Shown here: positions 8,769 through 16,200 of the stretch, in pieces
Layout of the letters: every line of letters starts with the position of its first letter
Position numbering within the stretch: the first letter of the stretch is position 1
Assembly: GCF_013346665.1 (NCBI RefSeq)
Contig: NZ_JABVBB010000021.1
Location: forward strand, 682,001-746,000
DNA from: Sulfitobacter maritimus
GTDB lineage: Bacteria > Pseudomonadota > Alphaproteobacteria > Rhodobacterales > Rhodobacteraceae
Length of the DNA stretch: 64,000 nt
Direction: 5' to 3'
Notes under the pieces: generated by a model
The model's database searches: none
Told to the model about the DNA's origin: nothing
What the model saw: the letters and a program-made list of their open reading frames with translations, nothing else
Program-made: the position numbers and the translations under genes

Positions 8769-9576
8769 GCGCCTTGATCAGGTTTTCCAGATCATTAAGA
8801 CGGGCCAACACCTCATCGCGGTAATTGTCCGTCTTTTCATTGCTTTCCTCGTGATGCGCGTCCTGCATTGAGTTCACGATCAAGCCGACGAGCAGGTTCA
8901 CCACAGCAAATGTCGTGACCACGATGAACGGCACAAAGAACATCCACGCAAAGGGATAGACCTCCATCACCGGGCGCACGATGCCCATGGACCACGATTC
9001 CAGTGTCATGATTTGGAACAGCGAATAACCGGACCGGCCCAGCGTGCCGAACCAATCGGGAAAGACGCCGCCGAAGAGCTTGGTCGCCATGACCGAGCCG
9101 ATGTAGAAAATCACCCCCATCAGCAAAAACACCGACCCCATACCGGGCAGCGCGTTGACCAGCCCCTCAACCACGCGCCGCAGCGAAGGGGCGACAGAAA
9201 CCACGCGCAACAATCGCAGGATACGCAGGGCGCGCAACACGCTGAGGCTTTGCGTAGCCGGGATGAGCGCAATGCCGACGATCACGAAATCAAAGAGATT
9301 CCAGCCGTTGCGGAAAAAATGCGTGCCGCGGCCATAGAGTTTCAACGCAATCTCAACGACGAAAATCGCAAGGCAGATCCGGTCCAGCACAAGGATCAGC
9401 GGCCCGGCCTGCGCCATCACCGCGTCGGAGGTTTCCAACCCCAAGATTATGGCATTGAACAAAATCACGCCGAGAATGAAATTCTGAACCGCCGTGCTTT
9501 CGACAATGCGGGCAACGCGGCGGCGGGCGGAGGATGGGGTGCTGGGGCTGAGATCGGTCATGGCCGTAGATATCAT
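8746..9576 (-). CDS. Single-domain voltage-gated sodium channel (BacNav family)
   Basis: Predicted inner-membrane ion channel that would assemble as a homotetramer. Six membrane segments are visible: S1 (NFILGVILFNAIILGLE), S3, an S4 voltage sensor with regularly spaced arginines (RALRILRLLRVV), S5 and S6 (FFVPFIVVTTFAVVNLLVGLIV). The selectivity filter reads TLESWSM, the same as in the structurally known channel NavAb and like NaChBac TLESWAS, so sodium is the expected ion. The C-terminus (DEVLARLNDLENLIKAQ) looks like the family coiled-coil. ATG at 9576 is used; an in-frame ATG at 9561 is equally possible. Such channels occur in marine alkaliphiles and Roseobacters. Confidence 0.93.
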   Translation of the reverse strand: MISTAMTDLSPSTPSSARRRVARIVESTAVQNFILGVILFNAIILGLETSDAVMAQAGPLILVLDRICLAIFVVEIALKLYGRGTHFFRNGWNLFDFVIVGIALIPATQSLSVLRALRILRLLRVVSVAPSLRRVVEGLVNALPGMGSVFLLMGVIFYIGSVMATKLFGGVFPDWFGTLGRSGYSLFQIMTLESWSMGIVRPVMEVYPFAWMFFVPFIVVTTFAVVNLLVGLIVNSMQDAHHEESNEKTDNYRDEVLARLNDLENLIKAQNTPPKP

Positions 9577-9677
9577 GCGCCAAGGGCCGTGGCGCAAGAG
9601 CAGAACGACGCGCTTTTTGATGGGTGGCGATGCCCCGCCCCTGCGACCATAATGGCAACAGAGGCGGGGATCAGGGT

Positions 9678-11564
9678 TTATCCGTCCTCTTCCTCGGCCT
9701 GCTGACGCTGCCACAACTGGGCGTAGCGCCCCCCTTGGGCGATCAGCGCTTCATGGCTGCCCTGCTCGATGATTTCACCTTTTTCCAGCACAACGATCCG
9801 GTCGGCTTCTGCGATGGTCGACAGGCGGTGCGCGATGGTGATGACCGTGCGCCCCTGCCCAGCCCGGCGCAGCGCGTCTTGGATTTCATACTCGGTCTCA
9901 CTGTCGAGCGCGCTGGTCGCCTCGTCCAGCAGCAGGATCGGCGGGTCTTTCAGCAAGGTGCGGGCGATGCCGACGCGTTGTTTTTCCCCGCCCGACAGTT
10001 TCAACCCGCGTTCGCCCACGGTGGTGTCATAGCCCTGCGGCAACGACATGATGAAATCGTGGATTTGCGCCGCGCGAGCCGCGTTCTCGACCTCTTCCTG
10101 CGTCGCCCCATCACGGCCATAGGCGATGTTGTAGCCGATGGTGTCGTTAAACAGCACCGTGTCCTGCGGCACCACGCCAATGGCCAGATGCAGCGAGTGT
10201 TGGGTCACGTCGCGGATGTCTTGCCCATCAATCTTGAGCGCCCCGCCCGCCACGTCATAGAAGCGGAACAGCAAACGCCCAATGGTCGACTTGCCCGACC
10301 CGGTCGAGCCGACGATGGCCACAGTCTCCCCCGGTCGCGCCTCCAGCGAGATGCCTTTGAGGATCTCACGGTCCGTATCATAGGCAAAGCGCACATTCTC
10401 AAGCGTGACATGGCCGCCAGTGACCTTGAGATCCGGCGCATTCGGCTTGTCGTCAATCTCTGCCGGTTGTTCGAGCAGGCCGAACATCTGCCCCATATCC
10501 ACTAAAGCTTGCCTGATTTCGCGGTAAACCGTGCCGAGGAAATTGAGCGGCACGGTCAGTTGAATCATGTAGGAGTTCACCATGACGAAGTCGCCGACGC
10601 TTAATTCGCCACTTTGCACACCCATCGCGGCCATGACCATGACCCCCACCAGCCCTGCGGTGATGATCAGCGCCTGACCAAAGTTGAGCATCGCCAGCGA
10701 CTGGTTGGTCTTGATCGCCGCATCTTCGTAATCGGCCATTGCGGCGTCATAGCGTGCGGCCTCACGTCCCTCAGCGCCGAAATATTTGACGGTTTCGTAG
10801 TTCAGCAGACTGTCGATCGCCTTTTGGTTCGCGTCTGTGTCGCTGTCGTTCATCTTGCGGCGCAGGCGCACGCGCCATTCGGTCACGGCAAAGGTGAACC
10901 AGACGTAGATCGCGATGGTCACAGCCACCACGGCCAGATACCAAATGTCGAACAGTACGGCGAGGATGATGCCCACCAAGATCAGCTCAAGGATCAGCGG
11001 CCCGATGGAGAACAGCAAAAAGCGCAGCAGGAAGTCGACGCCTTTAACCCCGCGTTCAATGATCCGGCTTAGCCCGCCGGTCTTGCGCGTGATGTGATAG
11101 CGCATCGACAGTTTGTGAATGTGCTGAAAGGTCTCCAGCGCCAGCATCCGCAGGGCGCGCTGGCCCACGCGGGCAAAGACCGCATCGCGCAGCTGTTGAA
11201 AGCCCACACCCATGAGCCGCGCCATGCCGTAGGCCACCGTCAGCCCCACCGCGCCAAGTGCCAGCATCGGCGCGCCCTCGCCCGCCAGCGCATCCACCGC
11301 GTCGCGGTAGAAAAACGGCGTGGCGACGATCACGATTTTTGACAGCAAGAGCGCTAGCAAGGCCCAGATCACCCGGCGTTTGACCCAAGGCATGTCCTTT
11401 GGCCAGAGATAGGGCGCGACCTTGCGCAGCACCAAAAAGCCCGACTGTCGTTCGGCGGCATCGAGCATTTCGGCCTCAGTCGGGATGCGGTCAGGCTTGG
11501 GCGTTTTCGCGGCGCGCCTGTTGCGGCCCTCGGGAACGGGGGTGTGGTCTGTATCGGCTGGCAT
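9678..11564 (-). CDS. ABC exporter of the Atm1 (heavy metal/glutathione conjugate) type
   Basis: Half-size ABC exporter (628 residues) with an N-terminal membrane domain of six helices and a C-terminal ATPase domain; it would work as a homodimer in the inner membrane. The ATPase shows Walker A GSTGSGKST near residue 418, signature LSGGEKQR near 521 and Walker B ILLLDEATSALD near 540. The membrane part has RMLALETFQHIHKLSMRYHITRKTGGLSRIIERG, strongly typical of mitochondrial Atm1/bacterial AtmA proteins, which export glutathione-linked sulfur or metal conjugates. AGGAAATTAC precedes the ATG. Assignment to the Atm1 subfamily is firm; the physiological substrate is inferred. Confidence 0.92.
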   Translation of the reverse strand: MPADTDHTPVPEGRNRRAAKTPKPDRIPTEAEMLDAAERQSGFLVLRKVAPYLWPKDMPWVKRRVIWALLALLLSKIVIVATPFFYRDAVDALAGEGAPMLALGAVGLTVAYGMARLMGVGFQQLRDAVFARVGQRALRMLALETFQHIHKLSMRYHITRKTGGLSRIIERGVKGVDFLLRFLLFSIGPLILELILVGIILAVLFDIWYLAVVAVTIAIYVWFTFAVTEWRVRLRRKMNDSDTDANQKAIDSLLNYETVKYFGAEGREAARYDAAMADYEDAAIKTNQSLAMLNFGQALIITAGLVGVMVMAAMGVQSGELSVGDFVMVNSYMIQLTVPLNFLGTVYREIRQALVDMGQMFGLLEQPAEIDDKPNAPDLKVTGGHVTLENVRFAYDTDREILKGISLEARPGETVAIVGSTGSGKSTIGRLLFRFYDVAGGALKIDGQDIRDVTQHSLHLAIGVVPQDTVLFNDTIGYNIAYGRDGATQEEVENAARAAQIHDFIMSLPQGYDTTVGERGLKLSGGEKQRVGIARTLLKDPPILLLDEATSALDSETEYEIQDALRRAGQGRTVITIAHRLSTIAEADRIVVLEKGEIIEQGSHEALIAQGGRYAQLWQRQQAEEEDG

Positions 11565-11659
11565 GTAATTTCCTGATGTGGTTACGGGCTACATAGGCCA
11601 GCAACCTGCCCGTGGCCAGTAGGCGGCCCTGCACAGCCGCCCTGCACGGAGCCTATGGC

Positions 11660-13705
11660 TCACTCCGCCGGAGCGGTCTCGGGCAGGTCGAACACCTGTC
11701 CGGGATAGATCAAATCGGGGTCGCGGATGTTGTCGCTGTTGGCCTCAAAGACCTTCACATAGAGGAACGGATCCCCATAACGCTCCCGCGAAATGGCCCA
11801 AAGGGTATCGCCCTTTTGCACCGTGACCACGCCCAAAGGACCGGTGAGCCCTGCCGAGGCTTGCGCCAATGTCTGAGGGGATTCACGTTTGAAAGGGGTC
11901 TCGACCCGGCTGGTCACATCACCGCCTTCGGACAGTTCGTCCACGCGCAGGGTGTAGATGCCCTCGTCGACATTGGGCAGATCACCGCGCCACCGGCCCT
12001 GAGCGTCGACCGGCAGGCTGATGATCGCGTCGTTGTTCAGATAGACCCGCACCTCGCGGGTTTCCGGCTGCGCCCGACCGGCCAGTTGCACATCGCCCTG
12101 ATCTGAATAGCCGATGGTATCGAGCGCGACATTGGTCATCACCTGAGGTGGGGCGGTGTCGATGCGCTCAACCCCTTCGGCAGTTGATTTAAGCACGGCA
12201 ACCGGGGCGGTGGCGGGCGCGGATGGCTTGCTGGGCACGGTTGTGGCGTCCACGTCGGCGCTGGTTTGCGGTGTCGTCACGTCGGGGGTATCGCCTGTGG
12301 GGGCGGCAGGGTCGGGTTTTGCAGGCGCTGCGGCCACGGCCTCCGGGGTTTGGGGCGTGGTTTGGGTGGTCGCGGTCTGCGCGGTCGATGTCGGCACGTC
12401 ATCTATGGGGATGTCGGGATCGGCTTCTGCTGTGTTGGTGGTTGTATCTGTCTCAACGGCAGGCGCGTCCTGCTGGGACGGCGCAGTGCCTGAAGGCGAC
12501 GGGACAGGTTCTGTTCCCTCTGTTGCCGCCGAGGGTGTCTCAGCGACCGAACCTTGGGATTTTTCGGCTTGGTTCTCCGTCACCGGGTCCGTCTCAGCCG
12601 TGACCGTGCTGGCGGGCGCTGTAGTCTGATTTGTCGTGGCTATGTCTGCCTGCGCGTCCCCGTCGCTGCCCCTCTTGGCTTCAACCTCTGGCGCAGTTGT
12701 ACTGGCCAATGGTCCATCCTCGGCAGGCACTTTCTCTTCCAAGGTCGCAACGGTCGACGTTGGCTCAGACAGTTCCGCAGCCCCGTCAGGCTCTGGCGCT
12801 GTGACTTCTTTTGTGGTGGGCGTGCTGACTGGCGGTGCTGGCTCGGCGCGAAGCTCGTCGCTCAGCGCGGCGATGGCGATGTCATCGTCCTCCTGCGCAT
12901 CCGGCGTTTCTGCCGTGGGAGCGGATGGCTGCACTGGGGTCGATGTGTCGGCGGTGGCCGTATCTATGGGGGCCGCAATTGGTGCGAGGATAATCTCTTC
13001 TGCCGACGCGATCTGCGTATCGCCGTCTTGCCCCATCAAGGTCAGCACATGGCCTTCCCCATCAGGTGGAATCATCGCCAGAGTTGCGAATTTCCCGGCC
13101 CCGTCCGCGGTGGCGCGAGCCACCTCCTTGCCGTCTTTCAAGACTGTGACAACGCTGCCGGGCGCGGCGCGTCCTGCGATGACGGTCATCCCATCGGGAT
13201 CGCGGCGCACCTCGTCAAAGGCGGGGGGAAGCGTCGCTTCGGTTGTCTGTGCCTCAGTAGCTTCAGGCTTGCTGGCTTCCGGCCCAACGGCTTCTGGCTT
13301 AGTGGCTTCTGGCTCAGTAGCTTCCGTCTCACGTCCTTCCGGCTCAGCGGCTTCCAGCTCACTTCCTTCCGGCTCAGTAGTTTCCGGCTCAGTAGTTTCC
13401 GGCTTAGTAGCTTCCGGCTTGGTGGCTTCCGGCTTGGTGGCTTCCGGCTTGGTGGCTTCCGGCTCAATTGCTTTCGGTTCCGTCGCAGCAGTTCCTTCCG
13501 GTCCGACGGAGGCCCCCTGCACCGCATCCTGCGCCAGCATCGCTGTCTCAGAACCGTCGCTATCGCGCGGTTGCGAAACCGTCTGGGTCATCTCGGGAAC
13601 GTCACGCTTGCTGCCGAGCCAGACCCCAAGCGCCAGCACCGCCGCCGCAACGGCCCCTGCCGCCATCGCCGTCTTGCCGCCCGCGTGGCCTAATCCCTTG
13701 AACAT
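11660..13705 (-). CDS. LysM domain protein with long low-complexity pentapeptide-repeat spacer
   Basis: Predicted membrane-anchored periplasmic protein of 681 residues that binds peptidoglycan. One membrane segment lies near residues 12-30 (TAMAAGAVAAAVLALGVWLG). A long Pro/Glu/Thr-rich region follows, including an almost perfect pentapeptide repeat (EATKP and variants) around residues 78-150. Two Ig-like segments (GRAAPGSVVTVLKDGKEV and LAGRAQPETREVRVYLNN) resemble bacterial Ig-like domains. The C-terminus is a classical LysM domain: TVQKGDTLWAISRERYGDP ... IYPGQVFDLPE. AGGGGAACGG precedes the ATG. The opposite strand has long open frames that are only GC-rich shadows of this gene. Confidence 0.9.
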   Translation of the reverse strand: MFKGLGHAGGKTAMAAGAVAAAVLALGVWLGSKRDVPEMTQTVSQPRDSDGSETAMLAQDAVQGASVGPEGTAATEPKAIEPEATKPEATKPEATKPEATKPETTEPETTEPEGSELEAAEPEGRETEATEPEATKPEAVGPEASKPEATEAQTTEATLPPAFDEVRRDPDGMTVIAGRAAPGSVVTVLKDGKEVARATADGAGKFATLAMIPPDGEGHVLTLMGQDGDTQIASAEEIILAPIAAPIDTATADTSTPVQPSAPTAETPDAQEDDDIAIAALSDELRAEPAPPVSTPTTKEVTAPEPDGAAELSEPTSTVATLEEKVPAEDGPLASTTAPEVEAKRGSDGDAQADIATTNQTTAPASTVTAETDPVTENQAEKSQGSVAETPSAATEGTEPVPSPSGTAPSQQDAPAVETDTTTNTAEADPDIPIDDVPTSTAQTATTQTTPQTPEAVAAAPAKPDPAAPTGDTPDVTTPQTSADVDATTVPSKPSAPATAPVAVLKSTAEGVERIDTAPPQVMTNVALDTIGYSDQGDVQLAGRAQPETREVRVYLNNDAIISLPVDAQGRWRGDLPNVDEGIYTLRVDELSEGGDVTSRVETPFKRESPQTLAQASAGLTGPLGVVTVQKGDTLWAISRERYGDPFLYVKVFEANSDNIRDPDLIYPGQVFDLPETAPAE
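13257..13477 (-). repeat. 15-bp tandem repeats encoding pentapeptides (EATKP-type)
   Basis: Within the LysM gene, about fourteen near-identical 15-bp units (plus strand core GGCTTCCGGCTTGGT) encode a pentapeptide array, with variants such as ETTEP, EGSEL and EATEP towards the 5' side of the array on the plus strand. Four units at 13413-13469 are nearly identical at DNA level, suggesting recent slippage or unequal recombination. Confidence 0.9.
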
Positions 13706-13809
13706 CGCACCGTTCCCCTATGGTTGAGCCTTTTTAGCAAGCAGGCTAACAGGGGTCAAAAGCGCAAAGTGATCCGCGAAAAATTATTCTGAACCAACAG
13801 GAGCTTACC

Positions 13810-14361
13810 ATGGTCCAACATTCTGTCTGTGTGTACTGCGGCTCACGCCCCGGCGATAACCCGGCCTTTACCAAAGACGCCGAAGCTTTGGGGCGCGGAT
13901 TGGCCGAAGCTGGGATGCGTCTGGTCTACGGCGCGGGTGACGTTGGCCTGATGGGCAGTGTGGCGCGGGCCGCGCAGGACGCGGGCGGCGATACCTTTGG
14001 GGTTATCCCGGCGCATCTGGTAGCCTGGGAAGTCGGCAAGGTCGATCTGACCCGCTACATCGTTACCGAGACGATGCATGAGCGCAAAAAGGTAATGTTC
14101 ATGAACTGTGACGCGGTGGCGGTTTTGCCCGGTGGCGCGGGGTCTTTGGATGAGTTGTTCGAAGTGCTGACATGGCGCCAGCTCAGCCTCCACCAAAAAC
14201 CTATTTTTCTTGTCAATACAGATGGTTATTGGGACCCCTTCATGGCGCTTCTGCACCATGTCGTAGACCGCGGCTTTGCCGAAGCAAGCCTTCTGGACTA
14301 TGTCACCGTGGTGGCAGATGCCGACGCCGCTCTGGCCGCCTTGCGGCGGGCCTTGTCCTGA
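13810..14361 (+). CDS. LOG family (TIGR00730) nucleotide hydrolase
   Basis: Rossmann-fold protein of the LYSINE DECARBOXYLASE-like/LONELY GUY family; characterised members are cytokinin riboside 5'-monophosphate phosphoribohydrolases. The 183-residue protein has VCVYCGSRPGDNPAF at the N-terminus, the conserved GAGDVGLMG loop, MHERKKVM and the family motif PGGAGSLDELFE (usual PGGxGTxxE, here Ser replaces Thr). CAGGAGCTTACC precedes the ATG. Its 3' end overlaps the convergent rarD gene by 64 bp. The substrate in bacteria is not established, so only family is assigned. Confidence 0.93.
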   Translation: MVQHSVCVYCGSRPGDNPAFTKDAEALGRGLAEAGMRLVYGAGDVGLMGSVARAAQDAGGDTFGVIPAHLVAWEVGKVDLTRYIVTETMHERKKVMFMNCDAVAVLPGGAGSLDELFEVLTWRQLSLHQKPIFLVNTDGYWDPFMALLHHVVDRGFAEASLLDYVTVVADADAALAALRRALS

Positions 14362-15218
14362 CGGAAAGTGGTCACCGAATAGAACGCCAAGGCGCACCAG
14401 ATCAGCGCGAAGGCCTGCACATGCCAGCCTGTGAATGGCTCTTGAAACAGCACCACCGCGCAGAAAAACTGCAACGTGGGATTGAGATAGCTCACCAGCC
14501 CGGCCGTGGCCATCGACAGCCGCCGTGCGGCGTAGCTAAACAGAATAAGCGGTGTCGCGGTGATCGGCCCGGCCAGCATCAGCAAGGCGCTGTCGTGAAA
14601 GGACGCGCCAAAAGCGCTTGCTCCGATGTGACTTGTTTGCCACAGAACGAGCAGCGCAACCGGCGACAGCAGCAACACCTCTGCTGTAACCGACACGACC
14701 GGCCCGACCGCCATGCGTTTCTTTACCAGCCCATACAGGCCAAAGGACGCGGCCAGTGCCAGCGCCAACCAAGGGGCGGTGCCAAGCCCATAGGTCAATA
14801 TCGACACCGCCACCGTCACCAGCCCCACAGCCAGCAACTGCACGCGGTTGAGCTGCTCGCCCATCACCAAACGGCCCAGCAGGACCGAGACCAAAGGGAA
14901 AATATAATATCCCAAGGCCGCCTCTGTGGCCTGACCTGATTGCACCGCCCAGATGAACAGATACCAATTCGTCGCAATCATAAGCGCAGCCACGAACATT
15001 AGCCCTAACGCGCGGGGGCCGGCCATGGCCTCAAAGATCATGCGCAACCGTCCCTGCACCCCTAAAACCAGCAGGAAAAAGACCAGCGACCAAAGGGTGC
15101 GATGGGCCAGCACCTCGGCCGCGGGCACATGCGATAGCAATTTGTAGAAGATAGACGACAGCCCCCAAATACAACAGGCCGCGACGATGGCGGCGAAACC
15201 TTTGGCGGGGTCGGTCAT
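14298..15218 (-). CDS. rarD: EamA/RarD family transporter
   Basis: Inner-membrane permease of the drug/metabolite transporter superfamily, with about ten hydrophobic helices in two EamA repeats. The N-terminal GFAAIVAACCIWGLSSIFYKLLSHVPAAEVLAHRTLWSL is characteristic of the RarD subgroup. The ligand is unknown. The end overlaps LOG by 64 bp on opposite strands. The ribosome binding site AAGGA is part of the 3' arm of a strong stem-loop just upstream (15226-15279). Confidence 0.9.
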   Translation of the reverse strand: MTDPAKGFAAIVAACCIWGLSSIFYKLLSHVPAAEVLAHRTLWSLVFFLLVLGVQGRLRMIFEAMAGPRALGLMFVAALMIATNWYLFIWAVQSGQATEAALGYYIFPLVSVLLGRLVMGEQLNRVQLLAVGLVTVAVSILTYGLGTAPWLALALAASFGLYGLVKKRMAVGPVVSVTAEVLLLSPVALLVLWQTSHIGASAFGASFHDSALLMLAGPITATPLILFSYAARRLSMATAGLVSYLNPTLQFFCAVVLFQEPFTGWHVQAFALIWCALAFYSVTTFRQDKARRKAARAASASATTVT

Positions 15219-15220
15219 GG

Positions 15221-15279
15221 AAAATCCTTGGCGCGGTTTGCTGCCTTCCTTGTGAAGGCAATCAATTCCCGCGCCAAGG
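15221..15279 (-). promoter_or_regulatory. Long stem-loop covering the rarD ribosome binding site
   Basis: Outer stem CCTTGGCGCG (15226-15235) pairs perfectly with CGCGCCAAGG (15270-15279); an inner stem GCCTTC/GAAGGC (15243-15248, 15254-15259) sits in its loop. On the minus-strand transcript the last stem arm contains CCAAGG, the likely rarD Shine-Dalgarno, 8-12 bases before ATG, followed by ATTTT. It could be a terminator of the upstream unit, a translational control element, or both. Confidence 0.55.
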
Positions 15280-15286
15280 GAAAAAA

Positions 15287-15742
15287 TCAGGCGTCAGCGA
15301 GTTCGCCTGCGACGATCTTTTCGATCTCGTCGATCGGATGGTTGGTCAGCGTCTTGGGAATTTCTCCGACAACCCTCTCCTGCACCTCTTTGTGCAGGTC
15401 ACTGCGCAGGTCGCCAAGCACCGATGGGGGTGCAACGAGCACAAGACGATCATAACGGCCTTTATGCGCCAGCTTATACAGAATGTCCGACAAGTCTTTG
15501 GCAAAACGCTCCTTGCCCAACTCATGCCAATCCGTGTCCTCAAAGGCCGAGCGATGTCCGCTTGGACCATCACTCATCCGACCGGGTCTGTTCGCTGCTT
15601 GCTCGCCGGTGGGCGGGTTCTCCTGCTCTTCCTTGCGTACGACCTGGAGATAGGGGTCTTCGCCATCCGTGTGGTTTTGCAGGAAAAGGGCCTTTTCACC
15701 ATCCGCGATCAGCACCCATGTGTCTTGGCTGAGTTTTGTCAT
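15287..15742 (-). CDS. Host attachment family protein
   Basis: 151-residue cytoplasmic protein of the host_attach family (named for a plant-attachment gene; the biochemistry is unknown). Features are WVLIADGEKALFLQNHTDG at the N-terminus, a central Asp/His/Arg-rich loop with SFEDTDWHELGKERFAKDL-like sequence (SAFEDTDWHELGKERFA), and RLVLVAPPSVLGDLRSDL. The fold resembles eRF1/Pelota-like domains in related proteins. Its ATG overlaps the stop of the upstream small gene (ATGA at 15739-15742), so the two are translationally coupled. Likely stress-controlled through the EcfG-like promoter at 15984-16009. Confidence 0.85.
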   Translation of the reverse strand: MTKLSQDTWVLIADGEKALFLQNHTDGEDPYLQVVRKEEQENPPTGEQAANRPGRMSDGPSGHRSAFEDTDWHELGKERFAKDLSDILYKLAHKGRYDRLVLVAPPSVLGDLRSDLHKEVQERVVGEIPKTLTNHPIDEIEKIVAGELADA

Positions 15743-15948
15743 GAAGGCTCTCCGTGGTTACGTTTATCTTCGCCGGTGACGCGTGTGACGCCATCCTCGC
15801 CCTTTTCAGCACGGCGCATGGCGTCTTGAGTGCCAACGTCCTTTTGCAGATCGCCGCCAGCGCGGCCGCCATGATCTGGCGTTTCGGTGTCGGAGACGAA
15901 TTTCTCGGTCTCTTTCGACCCGTCGTTTGATCTCTTCCGCTCGGCCAT
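15739..15948 (-). CDS. Small hydrophilic protein upstream of the host-attachment gene
   Basis: 69-residue, highly charged protein (MAERKRSNDGSKETEKFVSD...) with no hydrophobic segment; I do not recognise a named family. It has an excellent AAGGAG ribosome binding site 6 bases before ATG and overlaps the next gene by 4 bases. Composition (Lys, Glu, Asp, Gly, Arg; no Cys or Trp) is like small hydrophilic stress proteins. An EcfG-like promoter begins about 28 bp upstream. Confidence 0.75.
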   Translation of the reverse strand: MAERKRSNDGSKETEKFVSDTETPDHGGRAGGDLQKDVGTQDAMRRAEKGEDGVTRVTGEDKRNHGEPS

Positions 15949-15983
15949 GTGGTTCTCCTTTTGACATGTTGTGTCAGTGGAAA

Positions 15984-16009
15984 AACAGTTGCCAAAGGCT
16001 TTAAGTTCC
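15984..16009 (-). promoter_or_regulatory. EcfG-type general stress promoter for the small protein/host-attachment pair
   Basis: Minus strand GGAAC (16005-16009), 17-bp spacer, TGTT (15984-15987). The alphaproteobacterial EcfG consensus is GGAAC-N16/17-CGTT. Predicted start near 15976, about 28 bases before the ATG at 15948. A TGACA-N5-TGTCA inverted repeat overlaps the predicted start (15962-15976). Confidence 0.6.
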
Positions 16010-16013
16010 GACG

Positions 16014-16043
16014 AAAAAACCCCGCAGACGGTCTGCGGGGTTT
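16014..16043 (-). terminator. Rho-independent terminator of sodB
   Basis: Perfect inverted repeat AACCCCGCAGAC (16018-16029) with GTCTGCGGGGTT (16031-16042); on the minus strand it is followed by TTTTTTCG. It lies downstream of both the sodB stop and the duplicated sodB tail. Confidence 0.9.
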
Positions 16044-16082
16044 AGGGTTGAAAATGCAGGATTAAAGCTGCGACGTCAGATT

Positions 16083-16113
16083 ACATGCGCGAGGCGACAT
16101 TTTCCCAGTTCAC
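16083..16113 (-). repeat. Duplicated copy of the sodB 3' end
   Basis: 31 bases identical to 16203-16233, exactly 120 bp away, encoding the last residues of SodB (VNWENVASRM) again followed by a stop (TAA here, TGA in the gene). The 87 bp between the copies resembles no gene I recognise. Confidence 0.85.
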
Positions 16114-16200
16114 TCAGCCTACGACACCGTCGTGGGCGTCAGTGACTGGGAGAACCACATCCGCAAAAAGCGCGGACGTGGCGAAACGCGGTCCGATGCG

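Noticed and set aside
12156-13727. Long plus-strand frames opposite the LysM gene (Ser/Val- and Phe/Arg-rich)
   Set aside because: They mirror the low-complexity repeat of the LysM gene in other frames; no ribosome binding site or domain.
15962-15976. TGACA-TGTTG-TGTCA as a regulator binding site
   Set aside because: Short arms and overlap with the predicted stress-promoter start; may be coincidence, so noted only in the promoter entry.
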